DNA from: Nocardia fluminea
GTDB taxonomy: Bacteria; Actinomycetota; Actinomycetes; Mycobacteriales; Mycobacteriaceae
Reading direction: 5' to 3'
Assembly: GCF_002846365.1 (NCBI RefSeq)
Contig: NZ_PJMW01000001.1
Coordinates: forward strand, 682,001-746,000
DNA: 64,000 nucleotides
Shown: positions 33,408 through 42,554 of the stretch, in pieces
Layout of the letters: each line of letters opens with the position of its first letter
How positions within the stretch are numbered: position 1 is the stretch's first letter
The notes under the pieces: model-generated
The model's input: only the letters and a program-made list of their open reading frames with translations
What the model was told of the DNA's origin: nothing
The model's database searches: none
Position numbers and translations under genes: made by a program

Positions 33408-34565
33408 TCATTCGCTGATCGACACCGCAGCGGCGCCGGTAGGAGTCACGGCGGTCGACCACCGTGTGAGAACGTCATCGAGTTCACCGAGCCCGGTGGG
33501 CGGCGTCGACGGTGCACGCGCCGGGGTCCGGCCGAACCGGGGCGCGGGCGCCGGATGCAGGACGCCCGAAACCCGTTCGAACACACCACGCTCGACATTG
33601 TGCGGGTCCTGCGCCGCTTCGTCGAAGGTGAGCACCGGCGACACGCAGGCATCGGTGCCCTGATAGACCTGCTGCCATTCGTCGCGAGTGCGCCAGGCCA
33701 CCGCCTCGGCGATGAGTTCACGCAGGCGTGGCCACTCGTCGCGGTCGTCTTGCGCCGGCCAGTCGCTGGTGTCGACATCGAGCTTGGCGAGGAACTCACG
33801 GTAGAAGTCGGGTTCGAGCGCGCCCACGGCCAGGTATCGACCGTCCGCGCACCGGTAGGTGTCGTAGAACGGTGCGCCCGAATCCAGGAAGTTCGTGCCC
33901 GGCTCGTCGGAGTACAGCCCGGCGGCACGCAACCCCTGCAACTTCGCGGTGAGCACGGCGACGCCGTCGACCATCGCGGCGTCGATCACCTGGCCACGCC
34001 CGGTGCGCGCGGCTTCCACCAATGCGCAGGCGATGCCGAACGCACCGATCGCGCCGCCGCCCGCGTAATCACCGAGCAGATTGATCGGCGGTCGCGGGGC
34101 GCCGCCCTCGGACGCGAGTGCGTGCAGGGCGCCGGACTGGGCGACATAGTTGATGTCGTGTCCGGCGTCCTGCGCGCGGGGACCGGATTGGCCGTAACCG
34201 GTGAGCCGGACGTAGACCAGACGGGGGTTGCGCGCGGTGGCGTCCTCGGGGCCCAGACCCAGCCGTTCGGTGACACCGGGGCGATAGCCCTCGATGAACA
34301 CATCGGCCGAATCAGCCAGGCGCAGAACAGCTTCGCGTCCGGCCGGGTCCTTCAGATCCACCGCTATCGACCCGACACCGCGATTGACCACATCGGTCTC
34401 CTCGGTCAGGCCGACAGTTTGGCTGAGCTCGCGCGCCGAGCGGTGCGGCGGGCGCACCACTCGGACGACGTCGGCACCCATGTCCGCCAGCAGCATCGAC
34501 ACGTAGGGCACCGGCCCCATGCCTGCCAGCACGACAACACGCACACCCGTCAACGGTCCCGTCAT
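33408..34565 (-). CDS. Alpha-methylacyl-CoA racemase-like protein
   Basis: A 385-residue CaiB/BaiF-fold protein with the racemase pattern: '[20 protein letters not shown]' followed by '[11 protein letters not shown]' (His of the catalytic pair in GHDINY), '[20 protein letters not shown]' (Asp) and '[13 protein letters not shown]', where many members have Glu in PFYE. It would interconvert 2R- and 2S-methylacyl-CoA so that a stereospecific dehydrogenase can act. Its presence suggests that the pathway handles alpha-methyl-branched acyl-CoAs. Confidence 0.88.
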   Translation of the reverse strand: MTGPLTGVRVVVLAGMGPVPYVSMLLADMGADVVRVVRPPHRSARELSQTVGLTEETDVVNRGVGSIAVDLKDPAGREAVLRLADSADVFIEGYRPGVTERLGLGPEDATARNPRLVYVRLTGYGQSGPRAQDAGHDINYVAQSGALHALASEGGAPRPPINLLGDYAGGGAIGAFGIACALVEAARTGRGQVIDAAMVDGVAVLTAKLQGLRAAGLYSDEPGTNFLDSGAPFYDTYRCADGRYLAVGALEPDFYREFLAKLDVDTSDWPAQDDRDEWPRLRELIAEAVAWRTRDEWQQVYQGTDACVSPVLTFDEAAQDPHNVERGVFERVSGVLHPAPAPRFGRTPARAPSTPPTGLGELDDVLTRWSTAVTPTGAAAVSISE

Positions 34566-34580
34566 CGGTTCTTTCCCCTC

Positions 34581-35750
34581 CTAGTAGGAACGCGGTAGGC
34601 CGAGCACCTGCTGGGAGATGTAGTTGCGCACCATCTCCTGGGAGAACGGCGCATTACGCAGCAGACGCACCTCCCGCCACAGCCGCTCGATGTGGTACTC
34701 CTTCGCGTAGGCGTACCCGCCGAGTGTGGAGAACGCGCGGTCACATGCCTCGAAGCCGGCTTCGGCGCCGAGGTACTTGGCCGCGGCCGCCTCGGGACCA
34801 CACGGCAGACCGGCGTCGAACAGCTCCGCCGCCCGCATGATCATGCCTTCAGCGGCTTCCAGGCGGATCCAGGAATCGGCCAACGGGTGTGCCACAGCCT
34901 GGTTCTGGCCGATCGGCCGGTCGAAGACGACACGGTTCTTGGCGTATTCGGCGCCGATCTCGAGCGCGGCGCGGCCGAGGCCAACGCCTTCCATGCCGAC
35001 CACGATGCGCTCGGGATTCAGGCCGTCGAGCAGGTAGTAGAAGCCCTTGTCGACCTCGCCGACGAGGCGATCATCGGCCACCTCGAGGTTGTCGATGAAC
35101 AGCTCGTTGGTGTCGATCGCGGCGCGGCCGAGCTTGTCGATCTCGCGAACGGTGATCTTGGAGCGATCCATGTCGGCCAGGAACAGCGACATGCCCCACA
35201 GCGGCTTGTCGTCGCGACGCGGCGAGGTGCGGGCCAGCAGCAGGATCTTGTGCGCGTTCTGGGCGTTGGTGATGAACACCTTCTGCCCGTTGATCACCCA
35301 GCCGCCGTCGACCTTGGTGGCCTTGGTCTTGATCCGCGAAGTGTCGACGCCCGCAGTGGGTTCGGTGACGCCGAAGGCCATCAGCAGATCGCCGGAGGCG
35401 AGCTGGGGCAAGAACTCGCGCTTCATCGCCTCCGAGCCGTACTTCACGATCGGCGCGGGCGGGAACGCGTAGAAGTGGATCGCCGAGCCGCCGCTCATGC
35501 CGGCGCCGGAGGCCGAGATCTCGCCCAGCATGACCGCGGTCTCTTTGAGGCCGAGCCCGATGCCGCCGTACTCCTCGGGGATCATCGCGCCGAGCCAGCC
35601 GCCCGCGGCGAAGGCTTTGACGAAGTCCCAGGGGTATTCGTGCTTGTTGTCCTTGTCGAGCCAGTAGTTGTTGTCGAACTTGCGCGCGAGCTCGCGCGTC
35701 GCCTGACGGACGACCTCGACGTTGTCGTCGGTGTCGGTAGCGGTAGTCAT
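34581..35750 (-). CDS. Acyl-CoA dehydrogenase lacking the EGT motif
   Basis: A 389-residue ACAD-family protein with 'FGVTEPTAGVDTSRIKTKAT', 'FITNAQNAHKILLLARTSPR' and 'FSTLGGYAYAKEYHIERLWR'. The C-terminal catalytic segment reads 'RNAPFSQEMVRNYISQQVLG' instead of the usual EGT-x-E-I-Q, a variant seen in one branch of the family in which the base may come from another helix. It probably oxidises a short or branched acyl-CoA made by the adjacent ligase. It lies 2 bases after the ligase and 15 bases before the racemase gene. Confidence 0.92.
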   Translation of the reverse strand: MTTATDTDDNVEVVRQATRELARKFDNNYWLDKDNKHEYPWDFVKAFAAGGWLGAMIPEEYGGIGLGLKETAVMLGEISASGAGMSGGSAIHFYAFPPAPIVKYGSEAMKREFLPQLASGDLLMAFGVTEPTAGVDTSRIKTKATKVDGGWVINGQKVFITNAQNAHKILLLARTSPRRDDKPLWGMSLFLADMDRSKITVREIDKLGRAAIDTNELFIDNLEVADDRLVGEVDKGFYYLLDGLNPERIVVGMEGVGLGRAALEIGAEYAKNRVVFDRPIGQNQAVAHPLADSWIRLEAAEGMIMRAAELFDAGLPCGPEAAAAKYLGAEAGFEACDRAFSTLGGYAYAKEYHIERLWREVRLLRNAPFSQEMVRNYISQQVLGLPRSY

Positions 35751-35752
35751 TG

Positions 35753-37708
35753 CTACTCCTGTTCGTCGCCCGCGGACACGGGGATCGCTTCGAGGGGGGT
35801 GGTGGGGTCGAGAGCGGACATGTCGCCGATCGGTGACCCGAGGAACCGGGACCGAATGGCCCGGCGCATGATCTTTCCGTTCTTTGTCTTGGGCAGGCTT
35901 TCCACGACGACCACCGCCGGGGCGAACGAGCGCCCCGCGTTGCCGGTCGCGGTGTCCTGCAGGTCTTGTGGGGCCTCCCCCGCGGCGCGCAGGACCGCGA
36001 AGGCCACCGCGCGCTGCCCGCGCAGTTCGTCGGGGACGCCGATCACGGCGACCTCGGCGATTCTGTTGTCGCGCAACAGCGCCGCTTCGATCTCGGCCGG
36101 ACCGACCCGGCGACCCGAGAGTTTGATGGTGTCATCGGAGCGGCCGTGGATGCGCCACACGCCCTGATCGTCGATGCTGGCGAGGTCGCCGTGCACCCAG
36201 ACACCGTCCCACTGGTTCCAGTAGGTCTCGAGGTAGCGCTCGCGGTCCTGCCAGAAGGCGTGGGTCATGCCGGGGAAGGTGTTGCGCACCACCAGTTCAC
36301 CGATCTCACCGACGACCGGCTTGCCGTCCTCACCGAATACCGCGGCGTCGACGCCGGGCAGTGCGCCGGTGAAGGCCGCGGGTGCTGCGGGCAGGAAGGG
36401 GTAGCCGATCAGGATGCCGCCACCGACCTCGGTGCCGCCGCTGTAGTTGACGATCGGTCGCTTGCCACCGCCGACCTCGGAGAACAGCCACCACCAGGTG
36501 GGTTCATCCCAGGCCTCGCCGGTGGACACGAAGGTCCGCAGGCTCGGCATCTCGTGGGTGACGGCGTCTCCCGCCGCTTTCAGCGCTCGTGCCGCGGTGG
36601 GCGCGATACCGGCGACGGTGACGCCGTTGCGTTCGATGATCTCCCACATCCGGCTCGCGGTGGGATGGGTGGGCAGGCCCTCGATCATCACGATCGTGGC
36701 GCCCAGTTGCAGCGGGCCGGTCATCAGCATCGGACCGACGAGCCAGCCGAGATCGGTGATCCAGGAGACGACATCGCCGTCGTGCACATCGAAGCCGTAG
36801 CCGAAATCGACCGCCGTCTTCACCGCGAAGCCGCCGTGCGAGTGCACGATGCCCTTCGGGCGACCGGTGGTGCCCGAGGTGTAGACGATGGTCAGCGGGT
36901 CGTTGGACTCGGTGTCGGCGGTCGCCACCGGGGCCGGGTCGGCGTCGAGTTCGTCGTAGTACGCATCGCGGCCGTCGTGCATCGGCACGTCGGTTCCCAG
37001 ATGCCGGATGACGACGACCTTGCGCACCGAGGGCGCCGACTCCAGCGCCGCGTCCGCGGTGGCCTTCAGCTCGACGCGCTTACCGCGCCGGGTCGTACCG
37101 TCCGCGGTCACCAGTAGCACCGCCTCGGAATCCTGCAGGCGGGTGGCGAGCGCGTCCGGTGCGTACCCGCTGAAGGTCGGCACCGAGACGGCCCCGATCA
37201 TCGCGATTGCGAGGAACGCCACGGCCGCTTCGGGCACCACCGGCATGAACAGCACCACCCGGTCGCCGCGCCGCACACCCAACTGGGTGAGGTTGGCGGC
37301 GAACCGGCGCACCTCGACGTCGAGTTCGGCGAAGGTCAGCGTGCGACGCTCACCTTCGTCACCTTCGTAGACGATCGCGGTGCGGTCGGCGTTGGTTCCC
37401 TGCGCGTGCCGATGCGCGGCCAGCTGCGCGATGTTCAAGCCACCGCCGGTGAACCACCGCGGGAAGGGTTTTCCGGCCGATTCGTCGACGGCGCGGTCGA
37501 ACGGGACCGAGAAGTCCACGCCCAGGTCGGTCGCCGCCGCCTGCCAGAACCATTCGGGTTCGGCGATCGCCCGTCGGTTGAGCTCGGTAACTGCCGTGGC
37601 ATCGTCGCCGAAGCCCCAGCCGCGCATCGCCGTCAGCAGACGGCTGCGCTCACGGATCTGCTCGTCGGGAACCCAGGCCGGCTGCTCGACAGGCTGAACG
37701 TCCACCAT
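35753..37708 (-). CDS. AMP-forming acyl-CoA synthetase (acetoacetyl/propionyl-CoA synthetase type)
   Basis: A 651-residue adenylate-forming ligase with 'TIVYTSGTTGRPKGIVHSHG' (P-loop), 'NYSGGTEVGGGIL' (A5), 'GRSDDTIKLSGRRVGPAEIE' (hinge) and 'LPKTKNGKIMRRAIRSR' (catalytic Lys). The length and N-terminal 'WFWQAAATDLGVDFSVPFDR' place it with acetyl/propionyl/acetoacetyl-CoA synthetases rather than long-chain ligases. It activates the carboxylic acid substrate of this operon. ATG 37708 follows GAGGAGGA. Confidence 0.93.
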   Translation of the reverse strand: MVDVQPVEQPAWVPDEQIRERSRLLTAMRGWGFGDDATAVTELNRRAIAEPEWFWQAAATDLGVDFSVPFDRAVDESAGKPFPRWFTGGGLNIAQLAAHRHAQGTNADRTAIVYEGDEGERRTLTFAELDVEVRRFAANLTQLGVRRGDRVVLFMPVVPEAAVAFLAIAMIGAVSVPTFSGYAPDALATRLQDSEAVLLVTADGTTRRGKRVELKATADAALESAPSVRKVVVIRHLGTDVPMHDGRDAYYDELDADPAPVATADTESNDPLTIVYTSGTTGRPKGIVHSHGGFAVKTAVDFGYGFDVHDGDVVSWITDLGWLVGPMLMTGPLQLGATIVMIEGLPTHPTASRMWEIIERNGVTVAGIAPTAARALKAAGDAVTHEMPSLRTFVSTGEAWDEPTWWWLFSEVGGGKRPIVNYSGGTEVGGGILIGYPFLPAAPAAFTGALPGVDAAVFGEDGKPVVGEIGELVVRNTFPGMTHAFWQDRERYLETYWNQWDGVWVHGDLASIDDQGVWRIHGRSDDTIKLSGRRVGPAEIEAALLRDNRIAEVAVIGVPDELRGQRAVAFAVLRAAGEAPQDLQDTATGNAGRSFAPAVVVVESLPKTKNGKIMRRAIRSRFLGSPIGDMSALDPTTPLEAIPVSAGDEQE

Positions 37709-37744
37709 GACGTGTCCTCCTCGTTGGTGATTCGTCGGGCCGGA

Positions 37745-38206
37745 TCAGGCCTGCTCGGCCGGTCGCTTCATCATCAGGCCGACGCGCAGGGCGTCACAGA
37801 CCACTTCGTCGCGCTGGTTGATGCCGAGGTGGCGGAACATCACGATGCCGGAGTCGTTGCGGCTCTTGGATTCCCGCTTGCTCTCGATCTTGGTCTGCAC
37901 GTGGATCGTGTCGCCGTGGAACACGGGCTTCGGAAACTTGATCTGCTCGAAGCCGAGGTTGCCGAGCGTGGTGCCCTGGGTGGTCTCCGGCACGGTGATG
38001 CCCGAAACGAGGCCGAGGATGAACAGGCTGTTCACCAGGCGCTGACCATAGATGGAGTTCTTGCTGTACTCGGCGTCGAGATGCAGCGGCGCCAGGTTCA
38101 GGGTCATCACGCTGAAGAACGTGTTGTCCGCCTCGGTGACCGTGCGGCGGGTGGGGTGGTCGATGACCATTCCCGGCTCGAACTCCTCGAAATACAGGCC
38201 AGCCAT
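37745..38206 (-). CDS. MaoC-family dehydratase (mesaconyl-C1-CoA hydratase-like)
   Basis: A 153-residue single hot-dog protein: 'MAGLYFEEFEPGMVIDHPTR', 'TLNLAPLHLDAEYSK' (active-site Asn-His region), 'LVNSLFILGLVSG' and 'FPKPVFHGDTIHVQTKIESK'. The pattern follows mesaconyl-C1-CoA (beta-methylmalyl-CoA) hydratases and the mycobacterial MaoC protein next to the CitE-like Rv2498c. It adds or removes water on an alpha,beta-unsaturated acyl-CoA. It is the first gene of the long minus-strand run and shares a bidirectional promoter with the plus-strand acyl-CoA dehydrogenase operon. Confidence 0.87.
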   Translation of the reverse strand: MAGLYFEEFEPGMVIDHPTRRTVTEADNTFFSVMTLNLAPLHLDAEYSKNSIYGQRLVNSLFILGLVSGITVPETTQGTTLGNLGFEQIKFPKPVFHGDTIHVQTKIESKRESKSRNDSGIVMFRHLGINQRDEVVCDALRVGLMMKRPAEQA

Positions 38207-38220
38207 GTCGCGTCCTCTCG

Positions 38221-38311
38221 GAATATATTATGTACTAGATAGTGCCGGAGGGATGTTACCCCACTGTGTGCGGCTCATCATATATTGTATCATCATATAT
38301 TATATCTAGTA
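38221..38311. promoter_or_regulatory. Bidirectional promoter with nested repeats
   Basis: The 146-base gap between divergent catabolic operons contains 'GAATATATTATGTACTAGAT' (38221-38240), an inverted pair TACTAGAT (38233-38240)/ATCTAGTA (38304-38311), and a direct repeat TCATCATATATT at 38275-38286 and 38290-38301. The spacing of 15 bases puts the direct-repeat copies about 1.5 helical turns apart. Together these are a likely operator set controlling both operons, perhaps by one of the GntR proteins. Confidence 0.6.
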
Positions 38312-38352
38312 TCAACCGCGCTCAACCGAGCCGCTCACAGAGGGAGCCGAGA

Positions 38353-39516
38353 GTGTCCGAACTCAGTGCCGAGGACTTCGAGCCGATCCTGGCCCACGTC
38401 CGTACTTTCATCCGCACGAAGGTGGTCCCCCGCGAGCAGGAGATCCTCGACACCAACGCGATTCCGGACGACATCCGCCACGCCGCGGCCGAGATGGGGT
38501 TGTTCGGGTACGCGATTCCGCAGCAGTGGGGCGGCCTCGGCGTCGATCTCACCCAGGACGTCGAGCTCGCCATGGAATTCGGCTACACCAGCCTGTCGCT
38601 GCGGTCGCTGTTCGGTACCAACAACGGCATCGCCGGCCAGGTGCTGGTGAACTACGGCACCGACGAGCAGAAGAAGCAGTGGCTCGAGCGGATCGCTTCG
38701 GGCGAGGTGCTGGCCTCCTTCGCGCTCACCGAACCCGGTGCGGGCTCCAACCCCGCGGGGCTGCGTACCCGTGCACGGCGTGACGGTGACGACTGGGTGA
38801 TCGACGGTCAGAAGCGCTTCATCACCAACGCTCCCCTGGCCGATCTGTTCGTCACCTTCGCCCGCACCGCCGAACCGGGACCCGATGGCCCCGGCATCGC
38901 CGTGTTCCTCGTGCCCGCCGACACACCGGGCGTCATCGTCGGCCCCAAGGACGCGAAGATGGGCCAGGAGGGAGCCTGGACCGCCGACGTCACCTTCACC
39001 GATGTCCGTGTTCCCGCTGACGCGCTGGTGGGCGGCTCGGAAAATGTCGGGTACAAGGCCGCGATGGCCTCGCTCTCGCGTGGTCGCGTGCACATCGCCG
39101 CGCTCTCCGTCGGCACCGCCCAGCGTGCTCTCGACGAGTCGGTCGCCTACGCCGCCACCGTCACCCAGGGCGGCACAGCCATCGGTGACTTCCAGCTGGT
39201 CCAGGCGATGATCGCCGACATGCAGACCGGGGTGATGGCCGGGCGCGCGCTGGTGCGCGACGCCGCCGCCAAGTACGTCTCGGGCGAGGACCGACGGATC
39301 TCGCCGTCGGTGGCCAAGCTCTTCTGCACCGAGATGGTCGGCCGGGTCGCCGACAACGCGGTGCAGATCCACGGTGGCAGCGGCTACATGCGCGAGGTCA
39401 CCGTGGAACACATCTACCGCGATGTCCGCCTGTTGCGCCTGTACGAGGGCACCAGCGAGATCCAGCGCCTGATCATCGGCGGCGGGCTCGTGCGCGAAGC
39501 GAAGAAGCGCGCGTGA
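38353..39516 (+). CDS. Acyl-CoA dehydrogenase
   Basis: A 387-residue ACAD: 'FALTEPGAGSNPAGLRTRAR', 'FITNAPLADLFVTFARTAEP', 'AVQIHGGSGYMREVTVEHIY', and catalytic 'LRLYEGTSEIQRLIIGGGLV'. It is of the short/branched-chain type. GTG 38353 has GGGAG seven bases upstream; in-frame codons further up lie in the promoter repeats. It is the first gene of a five-gene plus-strand operon whose members overlap or nearly overlap. Confidence 0.94.
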   Translation: MSELSAEDFEPILAHVRTFIRTKVVPREQEILDTNAIPDDIRHAAAEMGLFGYAIPQQWGGLGVDLTQDVELAMEFGYTSLSLRSLFGTNNGIAGQVLVNYGTDEQKKQWLERIASGEVLASFALTEPGAGSNPAGLRTRARRDGDDWVIDGQKRFITNAPLADLFVTFARTAEPGPDGPGIAVFLVPADTPGVIVGPKDAKMGQEGAWTADVTFTDVRVPADALVGGSENVGYKAAMASLSRGRVHIAALSVGTAQRALDESVAYAATVTQGGTAIGDFQLVQAMIADMQTGVMAGRALVRDAAAKYVSGEDRRISPSVAKLFCTEMVGRVADNAVQIHGGSGYMREVTVEHIYRDVRLLRLYEGTSEIQRLIIGGGLVREAKKRA

Positions 39517-40427
39517 GTACCGGTATCGCCACCGATCTGGCGACGCGGGTCCGCTCCGCCGCGACGCTGTTGTTCGTCCCGGCCGATCGTCCCGAACGTT
39601 TCACCAAGGCCGCGGCGGCGAGTCCCGGCCTGGTCGTGCTGGACCTCGAGGACGCCGTCGCCCCCGATGCCAAAGAGGCCGCACGTGAGAATGCCGTCGC
39701 CTGGATCGACGCGGGCAACGAGTGCGCCGTGCGCATCAACGCGGCCGGAACCGTCTGGCATGACGACGATCTCGCAGCACTGGCGCCGTTGCGCTGCGCG
39801 GTGATGCTGCCGAAAGCCGAGGCGGGGGTTCTCGACGGTGTCATCGCGGCGCTCGCCGCGGGGCAGTCGAGTCGACGAAGCGGTCCCTACCGTCCCAAAG
39901 CCACCACCGGCCGCACCGAATCCCTGCTGATCGCCTTGATCGAAACCGCTGCGGGAGTGCTGCATTCAGCAGCCGTCGCGGCCACAGCGGGGGTGGATCG
40001 ACTGGCGGTCGGCACCTTCGATCTCGCCGCCGAACTCGGTGTCGACCCCACCGACCGCGAAGCGCTGGCCGGGACTCGGCACGCCCTCGTGCTCGCCTCC
40101 GCCGCGGCGGGCCTGCCCGGCCCGATCGACGGCGTCACCGCGGTCGTCGATGACGCCGATCTGGTCGATGACGACGCCCGCTACGGCAGGCGGCTCGGTT
40201 TCACCGGCAAACTCTGCATCCACCCGCGTCAACTCGACCCCGTAGCCACGGCCTTCCGGCCCAGCGCGGACGAACAGGCATGGGCGCGCATGATTTTCGC
40301 GGCGATCACCAACACTTCGGGTGTCGCCGTCGTCGACGGTGCCATGGTCGACAAGCCCGTCCTCGACCGTGCCCGACGCATCCTGGCGCAGCTCGACGCC
40401 ACCACCGACAGTGAGGAATCATCATGA
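39513..40427 (+). CDS. HpcH/HpaI-type lyase, CitE-like (first copy)
   Basis: A 304-residue protein of the citrate-lyase beta/malyl-CoA lyase superfamily: '[20 protein letters not shown]', '[20 protein letters not shown]' (Mg-binding region), '[18 protein letters not shown]' and '[15 protein letters not shown]'. It would split a 3-hydroxyacyl-CoA such as citramalyl-CoA or malyl-CoA. GTG 39513 overlaps the dehydrogenase stop (GTGA), and its own stop overlaps the SDR start (ATGA). Confidence 0.9.
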   Translation: MSTGIATDLATRVRSAATLLFVPADRPERFTKAAAASPGLVVLDLEDAVAPDAKEAARENAVAWIDAGNECAVRINAAGTVWHDDDLAALAPLRCAVMLPKAEAGVLDGVIAALAAGQSSRRSGPYRPKATTGRTESLLIALIETAAGVLHSAAVAATAGVDRLAVGTFDLAAELGVDPTDREALAGTRHALVLASAAAGLPGPIDGVTAVVDDADLVDDDARYGRRLGFTGKLCIHPRQLDPVATAFRPSADEQAWARMIFAAITNTSGVAVVDGAMVDKPVLDRARRILAQLDATTDSEESS

Positions 40428-41170
40428 CCGGACCACTTCTGGCCGACAAGACCGCCGTCATCACCGGCGCCGCCCAGGGCATCGGCTACGCGATCGCCGA
40501 ACGGTTCATCGCCGAGGGTGCCCGCGTCATCATCGGTGACATCGATGGCGCCGCCGCCGAGGCCGCCGCCGACAAGCTCGGCGGCGCGACCGTCGCCCGC
40601 GGTGTGCGCTGTGACGTCACTGTCGCCGACGAGGTCCAGGCCCTGCTCGACGCTGCCGCCGAATCCTTCTCCCCCGTCGACGTGATGATCAACAACGCGG
40701 GCATCACCCGCGACGCGACCATGCGCAAGATGACCGAGGACCAGTTCGATCAGGTCATCGCCGTGCATCTCAAGGGCACCTGGAACGGCACCCGTCTGGC
40801 CGGCGCGGTGATGCGCGAGCGCGGCAACGGCGCCATCGTCAATATGTCCTCGCTCTCGGGCAAGATCGGCCTGCCCGGCCAGACCAACTACTCCGCGGCC
40901 AAGGCCGGCATCGTCGGTCTGTCCAAGGCGGCCGCGAAAGAGCTCGCGCACCTGGGTGTTCGGGTCAACGCCATCCAGCCCGGCCTCATCCGCACCGCCA
41001 TGACCGAGGCCATGCCGCAGAAGGTATGGGATCAGAAGATGGCCGAGATCCCCCTCGGCCGCGCCGGGGAGATCGACGAGATCGCCACGGTGGCACTGTT
41101 TCTCGCCTCCGACATGTCCTCGTACATGACAGGCACCGTGCTCGAGGTGACCGGCGGGCGGTTCATGTGA
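40424..41170 (+). CDS. Short-chain dehydrogenase/reductase, FabG-like
   Basis: A 248-residue classical SDR: '[18 protein letters not shown]' (TGxxxGxG), '[18 protein letters not shown]' (NNAG), '[20 protein letters not shown]' (Ser and YxxxK). It most likely oxidises a 3-hydroxyacyl-CoA to a 3-ketoacyl-CoA in this operon, or reduces in the opposite direction. Overlaps on both sides show tight translational coupling. Confidence 0.93.
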   Translation: MTGPLLADKTAVITGAAQGIGYAIAERFIAEGARVIIGDIDGAAAEAAADKLGGATVARGVRCDVTVADEVQALLDAAAESFSPVDVMINNAGITRDATMRKMTEDQFDQVIAVHLKGTWNGTRLAGAVMRERGNGAIVNMSSLSGKIGLPGQTNYSAAKAGIVGLSKAAAKELAHLGVRVNAIQPGLIRTAMTEAMPQKVWDQKMAEIPLGRAGEIDEIATVALFLASDMSSYMTGTVLEVTGGRFM

Positions 41171-42030
41171 CCGCCTCCGCTTGGCAGCCGCATCTGGAAA
41201 CCTCCACCGAGCTCCTCGATCCTGCTCCGGTGGCCGCGTTGGCCGCCCTGCTCGACGACGGTCTGCCCACTCCGGGCCCCGGCGATCCGCTGCCACCACT
41301 GTGGCACTGGGTGGCTCTGCCCCGGTGGGCCGCCTCCGGTGTTCTCGGTGTCGACGGGCACCCGCGACGCGGGTCGTTCCTGCCGCCGGTCGACCTGCCT
41401 CGCCGGATGTTCGCCGGCGGTGAGATCCGCTTCCACGCACCACTTCTCGTCGGCTCGACCGTGCGCCGCGAGGCCGAGGTCATCTCGGTGTCGGAGAAGA
41501 AGGGACGCTCGGGCGCACTGGTCGTGGTCGACGTCCAGATCCGATTGTTCGACGACACCGGCGAACTCGCCGTCGAGGAGACGCAAAACCTGATCTATCG
41601 GGAGGCAGCGCCCGCCCTCGAGCGGCCCGCGGCGCTGCCGGAGAACACGGTTCCGGGCCCGCCGATGCACCGCACAGCGGACAACGCCTGGGAGCTGCGC
41701 ACCGATCCGTCACTGCTCGCGCGGTTCTCCGCGGCCACCGCCAACACGCACCGCATCCACTACGACTGGCCCTATGCCACCGGCGTGGAGGGCTACCCGG
41801 GGCTCGTTGTGCACGGCCCGCTCCAAGCCATCGCGTTGGCGGAGGTCCACCGGTTGATGGGTGGGTCGCCTGCACGCGAGCTACGGCACCGGGGCAGGGC
41901 GCCGCTGTTCTGCGGTCAGCCCGCCCGGCTGCTCGCCACCGAGGTGCCCGACGGTGTCGCACTCGAATTGTTCGGTCCCGGAGGCGAATCCGCCGGACCG
42001 AACGCCACCGTCGACCTCATCACCGATTAG
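41167..42030 (+). CDS. Two-domain hot-dog hydratase, Meh/HTD2-like
   Basis: A 287-residue protein. An N-terminal FAS1-like dehydratase domain ('[19 protein letters not shown]', '[19 protein letters not shown]') is followed by a MaoC-like half ('[20 protein letters not shown]', then '[15 protein letters not shown]'). This arrangement is that of mesaconyl-C4-CoA hydratase (Meh) and itaconyl-CoA-hydratase-like proteins. It would hydrate mesaconyl-C4-CoA or a relative to citramalyl-CoA, the substrate of a CitE-like lyase. GTG 41167 overlaps the SDR stop (GTGA). Confidence 0.85.
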   Translation: MTASAWQPHLETSTELLDPAPVAALAALLDDGLPTPGPGDPLPPLWHWVALPRWAASGVLGVDGHPRRGSFLPPVDLPRRMFAGGEIRFHAPLLVGSTVRREAEVISVSEKKGRSGALVVVDVQIRLFDDTGELAVEETQNLIYREAAPALERPAALPENTVPGPPMHRTADNAWELRTDPSLLARFSAATANTHRIHYDWPYATGVEGYPGLVVHGPLQAIALAEVHRLMGGSPARELRHRGRAPLFCGQPARLLATEVPDGVALELFGPGGESAGPNATVDLITD

Positions 42031-42042
42031 CCAGGAGACATC

Positions 42043-42495
42043 GTGACCCGCGTTTTCACCACCCTCGACGAGGTCCGCGCCGCGGTGGGCGAGCCGATCG
42101 GCCCGAGTGAGCCGTTTCTCGTCGACCAGACGCGGATCTCCGCGTTCGCCGTGGTCACCGACGACGAGCAGTGGATCCACGTCGACCCGGAGCGTGCTGC
42201 CACGGGACCCTACGGCGGCACCATCGCCCATGGATATCTCACGCTCTCGCTGATCTCCCATTTCCGGCCGGAGCTCCTGGATTTCACCTTCGGCTCCGCC
42301 CGGGTCAACTACGGCGTCAACAAGGTGCGCTTTCCCGCGCCGCTGCGTGCCGGGTCGGAACTTCGGGCGACCGTCACGATCACCGATGTCACCGAGACGC
42401 CTGCGGGTGCCTCGGTGACGGCGAAGTACGTGCTCGACGGCGGTGAGGCGAAGCCGGCCTGCGTCGCCGAGACGGTTCTGCTGATCGTGAACTGA
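42043..42495 (+). CDS. MaoC-like (R)-specific enoyl-CoA hydratase
   Basis: A 150-residue MaoC/hydratase-2-type protein with the active-site stretch 'FAVVTDDEQWIHVDPERAA' (D-x5-H) followed by 'GPYGGTIAHGYLTLSLISHF' and 'NYGVNKVRFPAPLRAGSELR'. It hydrates a trans-2-enoyl-CoA. GTG 42043 follows AGGAGACATC. It is the last gene of the operon; a strong terminator follows. Confidence 0.92.
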   Translation: MTRVFTTLDEVRAAVGEPIGPSEPFLVDQTRISAFAVVTDDEQWIHVDPERAATGPYGGTIAHGYLTLSLISHFRPELLDFTFGSARVNYGVNKVRFPAPLRAGSELRATVTITDVTETPAGASVTAKYVLDGGEAKPACVAETVLLIVN

Positions 42496-42510
42496 TCAGC
42501 GCAGAACATG

Positions 42511-42544
42511 AAGAAGGGGGGTGGCCGCGGCCACCCCCCTTCTT
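42511..42544. terminator. Bidirectional intrinsic terminator
   Basis: Sixteen-base perfect arms 'AAGAAGGGGGGTGGCC' and 'GGCCACCCCCCTTCTT' separated by GC and followed by TT. It separates the MaoC gene from the convergent CitE-like gene. Confidence 0.92.
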
Positions 42545-42554
42545 TTCGTGCTGG

